Assembly: GCF_026151205.1 (NCBI RefSeq)
Contig: NC_087082.1
Span: 12,635,365-12,699,364, forward strand
Origin: Bolinopsis microptera
Taxonomy: Eukaryota > Ctenophora > Tentaculata > Lobata > Bolinopsidae
Reading direction: 5' to 3'
DNA length: 64,000 nt
Position 1 is the first letter of the stretch. Each line of letters starts with the position of its first letter. Shown piece after piece: positions 47,801 through 59,800 of this stretch. The position numbers were made by a program, and so were the translations under genes. A model generated the notes under the pieces. The model had not been told where the DNA came from. It did not search any database and worked only from the letters and a program-made list of their open reading frames with translations.

Positions 47801-50800
47801 CCTATGCTATGTTACATCTTGTGCTGATTGCTTTGTTAAAGAATCAATTGCAATATTGCCCTTTTATTTAACAGGCCCATATTTCATAGACAAAATATGT
47901 TCTTAAAGATAATTATTGCTTCTAGCAACAAAATTTTTAAAGTCTGCTGCCTGTTAGCTGCCTGTTAGCTGTGAACAGACCTATCTCCCGAGCAAGGGTA
48001 TTTGTCCTTGCTACCGTAGTCGAATCGCTGCCCTAATGTAGGTCTGATAATTCTTTTGTCAGCGGGATAGGACTGGAATCTGGCATCTGAAATTGTGGGA
48101 GTCGTCTGTGAGTCCTGAGGACCAATCGTCGAACTACTTGCGAAGCTCAATCGCTGTTAGTCTCTTTCTGCTTAAACAACCGCTGGAGCAGAGACTTAGA
48201 GTTACGTATCAAGGTTGACTTTGTGATCATTCTGTATTCTTGTCCTACATCTTCATCAAGAAAACCGGGGTCCGAGTAGAACTTTACCAGCGATACGAAG
48301 TGAAGGTTCTTTCTCTTGGCATATTGTGTACGTAGCCTATCGAACAGGCTTCGAGAAAATGGCGAGTCTATCTCAGATCTCTTCTAGCTTGGTGTCAATA
48401 AACTAAATAATCACTTTTGCTTGAGCAAGCATGCTTCCTCTTTTACACAGAAACTCAGTTACAGTCTTGAACGGTGCGAGAGCTAACTCAGTCTCTTCTA
48501 CATCCAGTTTTAGATTGCCTAGCTCCAAGTCATTAGTCATCTAAAATTCCGTGCACTGCATCAGTTATCCGGTCATATCTCTCCAACATACTGCACAGCG
48601 AGCTCCAACGAGTTTTGTAGTCTCGTTGCAGTGTGAGTTCCTTTCCGTGCTTCAACAAAGCACGGAAAGGAACTACTAAAAGGAAAGGAATAACTACGTC
48701 TGACCATACAACCTCCAAGTTACCTACTAGATGCAGAAAAAAACCATCACACTGCAAATTATGCTAGCACTGGGTTTTAACTTTACAAACAGAGAAATAG
48801 ATTCGAAAAATATGTTAAATGTTGGCCATTTTACCCTAATAAAAATGTGTTGATTATCGCGATAATTCTCGAAAATTATCGCGATAATCGATAACGATTT
48901 TTGGGAAATTATCGCCGATAATTATCGGCCGATAATATCGGTTGGCAACCCTAACATAGATCAATGAGCAATAGTGAAATAGCGACAACAGTGGAATAGT
49001 GAGATAGTAAACTTAAGAGTTCATGTTTCCAACCTTGAGGACCTGAATACTCATAATACTACCACGCTACTCTGGACTCTGGAGTAACATAATTGTTGGG
49101 AAATTAAAATGTTTAAATCAAACACTCCTCATTGATCATGATCAGTTCCTTTTTAAATTAAAAGGAACTATTTGGAGCGTAAATGTGAGCTGTTGTCCAA
49201 TCCTCAAATTTCCCGGATCTTTAGTCAAATTGACAAATTTGATACAAGTGTCATTTAACAGCTGTACGATGTGTACATCCACCACAGCTTTTTACATTAA
49301 CATATGGTCCGAAGCTTTAAGAAGTAAAGAACCGGCAATGTTGAACCATCCGGTGTGCAACTTTCTGCAAATGGAAAACTGAATTCAAAGTAGAAAGAAG
49401 TTAAGTAGTACTCACTTAAAGCTGCGATACATGTGTTATATCATGATGCATGATTTGCAGATTTGTAGTGGTTTAATAGCAGACAGGGCCGTCACTCACA
49501 ACGCTACATTATATAAAGTGGGAGAAATTACATGTTTAAGTGTTTCGGTTGTAATGGATAGTAGTTATGTGGTTAAAACAGCGAGTAGGTATCTATATTA
49601 TTAGGTATATATATAATATAACCGATGAAGTCATTCCAATAATAGAGAAATAACTTGTTTAACTAATAACATGATGTAATAAACGGCTGAGTTTTTATAA
49701 TATTACAGCGAATGTACGTTCGTTATTTTAAACTTATTTTCTTACTAAATGTTACATTGAGATAGGTCCCTTCTCATTTCCGTTCAGAAGGCCGAGTAAT
49801 CCTTTTTGTAGAAGCAACTATCCTTATATTCGTTGATCTTAATATCGAATAGGGGGAGCATCAATCTCATAAATACCTATTATTCCCAACGATTTCAAAA
49901 TAGGTATTTATGTATGTTTATGAGGTTGACGCCCCCCCCCCCGGCCCCCCGTTGTATTAGTGTAAACTGTAGAGCATTATAAGTTGCTCTGAGACTAATG
50001 AGAAGGCACATGTATTGTCAACGTGTCAAGATAGATGGTAACCGGAAATTGGACATAATATAAAATAAAGAGAAATTATTAAGGAAAGTGAAGTCTTAAA
50101 TCGTTCTAATAAAGTTAAGTAATTACGAGCAGCGATGGGTGATTGAGTGGAGATGTCAAGTGTTGCGAAGTTTTTCGGTAGGAAAGCCTGGTATGGGTAA
50201 TCAAGTCATATTAAGTGGAAATTAGGGTTCGGCCGTCGGTGCTGGAAGTTTTTATTTCTGAAGTCGGTGATCTCGAATTATAGCTATTTTTATCCAGAGT
50301 GCAAGTGGTATTAACATAGCCGTGTATTATTTCTCTAGAACTCTTTCTTGACATACGGTGGTACTAAAATTAAAACTGATGTTTCATGCGGTGTTGTTAC
50401 TATATCAACCACGTGAGTGTGACTATCTTGTGTCTTAAAACGTGAGGAGGAGCTCAGGAGTTAGGTTGCATTCCACAATATATGTGCCAAGTAAGCAAGT
50501 ATCTCACATAGCTATAAAATGTGGGATTCGGGGTATGTTACTAGATGTGACCTTAGATACATTCTTAAATGTTTGTGAAGAACTTTCCAAACATCATGGC
50601 CATCGGCATTGAGCCTTTGATTGAATGTAATATCATTAGTAGCTAGTAGGTCTACACGCCATTCATCGCGCACGAATTGGTTTTATGAGTATGGCTTAAA
50701 CTTGTCATAGTGGTAACTTCACATCTGACTACTGAACCACTTCTTTATTTGGTGAGATGTAGATCAAATCTTTAAACGCTTCTGTGCTTTAAATTATCAG

Positions 50801-53800
50801 AATCTCTCATACGTAGCATGGAATTTGGGTTTTATCTTGACCCTGAGACCCTGACTATTATAACCCTGTCGCATTATGTCTGGTTCATATAAGCACTTTA
50901 CACGATGTGCACTACAAAATACAAGTCCATATATTATTTATAATATTGTTATAATTATGCAGAACACAGGTCTGTTTCAAACGACAGTTCATTATCCAAA
51001 AAACATAATAAAGCCAGTTGCTAGGGGCAGAATTCCAGCGTCCTTCCGGCAAATGTCATAGAATCTTCAAGTTTTTACCGATATGTATCAATTACAGTAT
51101 CCTTCTAATACTTGTGAAGGTTAAATATTTGTTGAACTGACGGAGTGTCATACGTCACATTCTGCGTAAAAATGAACTGTTGGGAATGTTCGTGACGTCA
51201 CAGAACATAACTCTCCTTACATGGGTTATAGTTAAAAATTACGCTCTAGAATAGTAGTTTCTGGAGCGCCCTTGCTACGCCCTACCACAATACTCCCGCC
51301 TTTGTGAGATGGCTCAGATATTTTTTATCTGGAAATGGTCACTTGGTCAGTAATGCTATAACACTGGTACTCTTTCTTGAAACATCACATGATGAGATGT
51401 TTAGGAATGTTCAAAATATCAGTAAAGGACAGAAGAGACTATAATTAATTACCTATTAATATTGATAATATTGTAATGTTTACTTATATTTGCAGCAGGA
51501 GTAGACTAGTTTTTTGAACAAGGTCCAGTAATTATAATTGAATGTTGGACATGCGTCACGACGCGCAACAGTAATTCAAAACTTACTGGGAAAAACTTAC
51601 ATTTCTAAGGTTTTATGTAACACTTTGGTACGAAACAAGTAAAAGTGCTAAATTGTAATAATTTCAGGTAAAAATTCAACGTACCGTTGTTATTTATCAC
51701 ATACCTTTACCTTTTGTTATATTCTCTCATTTTTACAACTCCGTTGTAACCATCAAACAAAAGGAACCTTTGAAACAGTTTTAATGGTTCAATAAGTTTA
51801 TGAATGTATACACATTTTTCGAGTACACTAATTGCTATTGTCCAGTGCGAGAATATAATAATGATCTACATTATACGGTACGCACTAACAAATTCTACCG
51901 AGTTATTCAGACCAAGATCTCTAAATTGTAACAAGATGAAACACTGTAAACACTAGCAAGTTCGGCTAATGATCCTGACTAGACCCGTGACACAAAGAGT
52001 TGCCAAAGGTCATTGTCTGTTATCAGATATTATGAATCTCAAGATATTTAGGATATTTCAGGACGTTTAGTTCTAAGAATAGTCTAGTAAAGCACAAATA
52101 AGGCTCTCCGTAGTGCTACGTAAACATTGTAAATATGGAGTACACTGTAACTTATAGTTTTGTAATCATCAGCTGTTATTCTACTCAACTCAGATGTTTA
52201 CATAATAGTATTATCCAATATCTTGTAGTAATTTCTCTTAGTTTCATTACTCTTAGTTTCCAACTACCTTACTCGGGAATATTATGACTGGGATAAAGTG
52301 GTGGGTTTTGGAAAATTCCGCCATATTTTTCCCGGTCATTAATTTTCCCAGTCATAAATTAACCCGTTATAATGTTCCCGAGTAAGGTAAACTAATAGTA
52401 ATACATTTTGATGCTTGGTGGGTTTTGGAACATTCCGCCATATTTTTCCCGGTCATTAATTTTCCCAGTCATAAATTAACCCGCTATAATATTCCCGAGT
52501 AAAGTACATTTGTATTATATATATAACTTTGTATGGTAGCCTACCAAGGCTGTCAAACAAGTTACGAAGTAGGAGATTGAAAATGGCGGGACACTGCATC
52601 AGATATCCTGAGCTACTTGCCAGTGATTTAGTCTTATGGGAACCTATGCTTGGTAGAGCACAGCAAGGCCGACCAAGACAAAGCTACTAGTCTATGTTAC
52701 TGAAGGAAGTTGGGATGTAAGCTCTAAAGAGGAACTGCGAACCCTGATGTCATGCGGGACAGGGATATATGGAGGGTGTTATCTGGTGTAGATCAGACTT
52801 AGTTCCGACATAGTAGTAGTAGTAGTATTATATAAACTACACTATACATCAAACTACTCCGTATACTAATGTTTTATGTTTTGCAGCACGCTACGGATAA
52901 TGTCGCTAAGTTGATACTGGGTAACAAGTGTGATATGGAGGCAAGGAGAGTAGTTCCTACCGAGCAGGGTGAACAGGTTTGTTGATTAATTATCTAACGT
53001 ATTAACCAATTAACCAATTAGCTGATTGCTTTATTAAATTTGTGGGTATATTGTCGGTAAGTAGACGACGTTGTTGCGACAACCATCGTCACGTGACCAA
53101 ACAAAGATGTGTCATCCCGAGCTACAGGGTCCAGGGTACTGTATATTGCTTATTTTTAATATTATTTCAGATTTTGAACAGCCCTTGAACAATGCAACGA
53201 TATTCTTTTCAATGGACCAATTTATTTCATCATCAGTATTTTATTGAACACGAACACCATCTCAAATTATTTGTTAACATATACAAGTGTTGAAAGTATT
53301 AAAACTCAAACATATAAATATAATATATTAAATATTAATACGTACATATAATATAGCTTACCACGCCTAGATACCGCATTTCACAAATAATATTAGATCA
53401 TCTATAGAATGTGAACATTAAAAAGCTCTCTGTACACAGTTCTGCAGAGATCTTTAAAAACTATCCATGTGTATCGTATTATATAATTTAAATATCCATA
53501 ATCATCATGTAGATATCTCTCGTATTTACAGCAATATACTGAGCTGCTGTAACTATCAATGATGTAAATGCCGCAGTTTGAAGAAGAAAAAAAACAGCAA
53601 CACATTTGGAAACGGTGGTTCACAGGAAATGTTTATTATTATACTAGATGCGATAACGCAACATTTCAATGTTCACTTCCACAAATTCATACACACTACA
53701 CAGTACACACTACACAGCACGTCAGCAGACCATCACACTGAAAATTATGCTAGCACTGAGTTTTAACTTAACAAACAGAGAAATAGATTCGAAAAATATG

Positions 53801-56800
53801 TTGAATTTTGGCCATTTTACCCTTTAAATAAACATTTGTTGATTATCGCGATAATTCTCGAAAATTATCGCGATAATCGATAACGATTTTTGGGAAATTA
53901 TCGCCGATAATTATCGGCCGATAATATCGGTTGGCAACCCTAGTCACAATACGGTTTAGAATGGAGAGTCTGCGTTGTAGGTGAGTACAGTTGAAGATGT
54001 CACGTAGTCGTAAACTGCGGTGTATTACTATCGATGTAATAGAATGGATAGCTTTTACCGGAAGTTAATATAATAATGTAGTTCGGAGATGAAAAGATTT
54101 GAAAACGCTGTTTGAAGGTTTGTTAAAATGTCAGACGCAAAACTTTGGTTGAAATTACACGCAAGAAATGGGCTGAAATGAAGTAAAGGATTGCTATTAG
54201 GCTATCCATTATCGGTATGAAATCTTTTATCTAGATAAACAGATAAAAATTTAGGTTTTATCTAGATAAAACCGATAAAACCGATAATTTTTCTGCTGAA
54301 GGCCAAAGCCAAAATGTTTTTCAAATTTCACAAAAACTGATTGTCGACTTTTATTACTGTTTACCAGTAATCTTGCTAAAGTACAATTTCCTTTCTTTTG
54401 AAAATATTAGAGCATCAGTTTTCTTCTCCGGGGAACAATAGTGTACCAGTTCTCTTCAAAACAGTAGACCAACGGTTTGTCTTCTCCTAAGAACAGTAGT
54501 GTACCAGTTCTCTTCAAAACAGTAGATCACCGGTTTCCTTCTCCTAAAAACAGTAGTGTACCAGTTCTCTTCAAAACAGTAGACCAAGGGTTTCCTTCTC
54601 CTGAGAACAGTAACGCACTAGTTCTCTTCAAAACAGTAGACCACCGGTTTCCTTCTCCTGAGAACAGTAACGCACTAGTTCTCTTCAAAACAGTAGACCA
54701 CCGGTTTCCTTCTCCTGAAAACAGTAGTGCAACAGTTCTCTTCAAAACAGTAGACCACTGGTATCCTTCTCCTGAGAACAGTAATGCACTAGTTCTCTTC
54801 AAAACATTAGACCACCGGTTTCCTTCTCCTGAGAACAGTAACGCACTAGTTCTCTTCAAAACAGTAGACCACCGGTTTCCTTCTCCTGAGAACAGTAACG
54901 CACTAGTTCTCTTCAAAACAGTAGACCACCGGTTTCCTTCTCCTGAGAACAGTAATGCACTAGTTCTCATCAAAACATTAGACCACCGGTTTCCTTCTCC
55001 TGAGAACAGTAACGCACTAGTTCTCTTCAAAACAGTAGACCACCGGCTTCCTTCTCCTGAGAACAGTAGTGCACCAGTTCTTTTCAAAACAGTAGACCAA
55101 GGGTTTCCTTCTCCTGAGAACAGTAACGCACTAGTTCTCTTCAAAACAGTAGACCACCGGTTTCCTTCTCCTGAGAACAGTAACGCAGTAGTTCTCTTCA
55201 AAACAGTAGATCACCGGTTTCCTTCTCCTGAGAACAGTAGTGCACCAGTTCTCTTCAAAACATTAGACCACCGGTTTCCTTCTCCTGAGAACAGTAGTGC
55301 ACCAGTTCTCTTCAAAACAGTAGACCACCGGTTTCCTTCTCCTGAGAACAGTAGTGCACCAGTTCTCTTCAAAACATTAGACCACCGGTTTCCTTCTCCT
55401 GAGAACAGTAGTGCACCAGTTCTCTTCAAAACAGTAGACCACCGGTATCCTTCTCTTGAGAACAGTAGTGCAACAAATACCAATTCTCCTCGAAACAGTA
55501 AAACATTTAAAGTGATTCAGTGAACCGTTTCCTTATCCTGTGGATAACTTGGAGCAACAGATTCCTTCTCCTGAAGACAATGTTTCACGCCTAGAACACT
55601 TACGGAATTTAATTGAGTGCCCTGCCGCCTGCCGGTATTTTTGACTCTTGTTAACAGTAACATGCTCGTTCCTGTCTCCAGAATGGTTCAAGTAAGGTAG
55701 AACGCCAGCAACATGCCAGGGATGGGAACTACATGCTAGGGATAGGAACAACATTCCAGGGATGGGAACAATATGTCAGGGGTGGGAACTACATACCAGG
55801 GATGGGAACAATATGCCAGGGGTGGGAACAACATACCAGGGGTGGGAACAATATGCCAGGTATGGGAAATACATACCAGGGGTGGGACCAACATTCCAGG
55901 GATGGGAACAACTTGCCAGGGATGGGAACTACATGCCAGGGATGGCATGGGAACTACATGCCAGGGATGGGAACAATATGCCAGGTATGGGAACGACATG
56001 CCAGGGATGGGAACAACATGCTAGGGATAGGAACAACATTCCAGGGATGGGAACAATATGTCAGGGGTGGGAACTACATACCAGGGATGGGAACAATATG
56101 CCAGGGGTGGGAACAACATACCAGGGGTGGGAACAATATGCCAGGTATGGGAAATACATACCAGGGGTGGGACCAACATTCCAGGGATGGGAACAACATG
56201 CCAGGGATGGGAACTGCATGCCAGGGATGACATGGGAACTCAAGCCAGGGATGGGAACAATATATCAGGAATGGGAACGACATTCTAGGGATGGGAACAA
56301 CATGCCAGGGATGGGAACTACTTGCCAGGGATGGGAACAACATGCCAGGGATGGGAACTACATACCAGGGGTGGGAACAACATTCCAGGGATGGGAACTA
56401 CATGCCAGGGATGGGAACTACATGCCAGGGATGGGAACTACATGCCAGGGATGGGAACTACATGCCAGGGATGGCATGGGAAGTACATGCCAGGGATGGG
56501 AACAATATACCAGGGATGGGAACAACATGCCAGGGATGGGAACGACATGCCAGGGATGGGAACGACATGCCATGGATGGGAACGACATGCCAGGGATGGG
56601 AACGACATGCCAGGGATGGGAACTACATGCCAGGGATGGGAACTACATGACAGGGATGGGAACTACATGCCAGGGCCAGGTTGGAACTAAATGCCAGGGA
56701 TGTGAACAATATACCAGCGATGGGAACAATATACCAGGAGTGGTAACAATATACCAGGTATGGGAACAATATACCAGGGATAGGAACAACATGCCAGGGA

Positions 56801-59800
56801 TAGGAACTACATACCAGGGATGGGAACAATATACAAGGGATGGGAACAATAAACCAGAGTCAGGTTGGAACTAAATGCCAGAGATGGGAACAATATACCA
56901 GCGCGAGCGATGGGAACAATATACCAGGGCAGGGATGGGAACAATATACCAGAGATGGGAACAATATACCAGGAATGGAAATAGTACATAACTGTTCTCC
57001 TGTTTGCACATAATTAGCCGTTTGTCAATCGAGCAGTCGCAAGCCAATATTTCTCCAACTCTCTCTCTCGCTCTCTATATCTCTGTTAAACACTTTTAAT
57101 ACACACAAATACACACGTACAAACATACATTATATTGTCATCACACCCTTCGCATTTTACACAGCCATTCCAAGCGAGACGGGGATTCTTTATGAGCTAT
57201 TGAAAGTGACATTATTAACAATTTTAACCACATTTTAGAGAGTTGTAGACGTTTAATTCGCACTTACAAGTACTCTAGATATAAGCTTACTTTATGAGTG
57301 TGTACTTTGTGTAACTGCGTTGGACACTCTGTATTACTCAATAAGTTGTGTGTTTTTTCTGATGACTCCCTTCTTTCAGTTGGCGAAAAGTAAAGGACTT
57401 AAGTTTTTGGAAACGAGCGCCAAAGCCAACATTAACATCGACAAAGCCTTTACTATGATTGCAGAAGATATTTTACAAAAGGTAAATAACAAGCTCATGT
57501 CAGAATCAGATGTTAAATCAGGCAATCAGAGAAAAAAGTTGAAATTTTTGGTGAGGATAGATTTAAGTTAAATCTACACGTTCATTGTTCCTGCGTGGCT
57601 ACTCTGCAATGAAAAGCCCTCTGGTAATACGGATAACCTGATAGTCAAGTCTATGTGAATCATTAGTTTAGAAGATTCGCGTGTGAGTCACACACCCACA
57701 CACACACACATCTGGATGTAAAGTCCAGGTTTTCTAATTACAACGTAATCCAGCACCTTCTCGCATGTAACCGTACTCTTGGATTACATGGCGCATGTTT
57801 AACGTTAAGTTATCGCGCATACAGTTGGAATATCTCTTCGTTTGTAAATGTGGACATATGGTTTATGTTACGGTGTTACATATATTCGGTATTACATATA
57901 TTCGCTGATGTGTCATCTGTGAGTTAGCATCGAAGATTACCGACAGAAGTTCGATAATTCGGAATGAAAGTATTAGGTTTACTGATCCAACAGGAAGTTG
58001 CTTAACATGACAAAATCACGTACGAATGATAAACAAATAATTGTCGACTATTTGTCGTACGATATTAGATTTAAATTTTGTCCTCTGAATCGATCAGAGG
58101 CAAAGTACAGTGAACTTCAACCATAATCACATTTACCTAACACGATGGACAAAATCTGTGAGGTTTCTTAATGTAGCACGCTATGTCTTGCCAATGAGAT
58201 CTTTATCATATTATCGAGCACTTGTCGCGCGCGCATTGACATACGCGCGCGTATCAACATGCGCGTAATTCTATTCTTATCGAATCAAAAGTTAAGTCAT
58301 CGCACATCGGAAGTTGTGTTAAAAAGTAGCATTAAATGTGACATTTGTCATTAAGGTATTTACACCCTCTAAAATAAAAATGAAAATTATTGAATTATAT
58401 ATTAAAAATTCTGCTATATAGTATGGTCCAATCCAAAAGCGCTGATTTACACTACCTTAATTCCCAAAAATTTGGGAGACAAAAAATTTGAGCGGGCCTC
58501 TCGCCCAAATTTTTTGCAGACCAAATTAATTGAATAAATGTTTTCCGTCTGCTAAATTTTTTGCTAACCAAACTTTTGGCATTTGGCCTGTGGCCCTGAA
58601 ATCTATAGAAAGATTGCTTTTTCTTCATATCCAAGTGAAATAATATTTGAAATTTTAGTTTTCTAATCTGTCATTCATGGCTTGACCAAGTAAAAAGGCT
58701 TATATTTTAAATGAATGTCTGGTTAATTAAAATTAGACTTGACCTTTGGTCCGGGTTTACAGTAGTTCGCTACACACAATTATGTACACCTTTGTTCCCC
58801 CAAAGCTAAGCGTATGTGCCGCTTAGTTTGATAGATCATGATGTAAACCTTCTAATTTTCTTCCAAACCTTCCGACCATCTGGTGAGGCGTCATAATGAT
58901 AAGTGTATGTGAAAGGGGTATGATAAGATATGCTGAGTGTAAGTAGACTAAACTATCTGATTGAAAGACTAATTAATATCACTATTGTATATCTATCATT
59001 TTGTACTGTGCCATCATCACTGTATTTTTTAGTAGTTACTGGGCAGATCGTAAATTTCATAATGTGAAACAACTCAGACTACCACCTACAAGCTTAAAAT
59101 TGAAAGCAAAATGACAGGAATAATAATGAACTAAGGCAAATATCTAACTGAAATTTTAGTGGAAAATCGTTAATGTTTCGAAGAATTTGTGCCCAAATTT
59201 TCGGTCGCCCAAATGAGTTCAGATTTTCTGCCCAAATTTTTCGGGCTCAAATAAATTGTGCTCAATATAATGGCACACAAATTTTTGGGAACTAAGGTAT
59301 TATAATTGTCCGATTGCAGAGCGTTCTTGACTAAATCCCCTACCGTAGTGTGAACACTACTTTGCTAATCCAGTATTCTATTTCACTTTGTGGTGACTAC
59401 TCCAAACGATTCTACTACCCTGAAACGTTTAGCAAATCAGTTCTCGAAACAGCTCTCGTTCCAAGTTTCAGATCTGCAGTAGAAGTTACCTCTACTCTTG
59501 CTGCATTTTGTTACCACCTTCCTGCTTCCACTTATACATCTGCCCCAAGACGAATTACATAAGCATCTCGGATCCTGGAATTGACCATTGTAGCCATTGC
59601 CACCTTGTTGGTTGTACCGCGGGACACCATTTCCACCTCTGTAACCAGCTCCATTGCCACCTTGTTGGTTGTACCGCGGGACACCATTTCCATCTCTGTA
59701 ACCAGCTCCATTGCCACCTTGTTGGTTGTACCGCGGGACTCCATTCCCACCTCTGTAACCAGCCTTATTGCCACCTTGTTGGTTGTACCGCGGGACTCCA

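Noticed and set aside
53578-53766. Open frame at the left of the truncated hAT copy as a transposase fragment
   Set aside because: The translation (poly-Lys, then [11 protein letters not shown]) lacks any transposase motif. Only the right-end DNA matches the complete element.
55733-56874. Several 80-370-codon frames of GWEQ/ARDGN repeats as a repeat protein
   Set aside because: The 20-bp unit is stop-free and rotates through all frames, so overlapping ORFs are expected on both strands. There is no signal peptide, start context or unique sequence.
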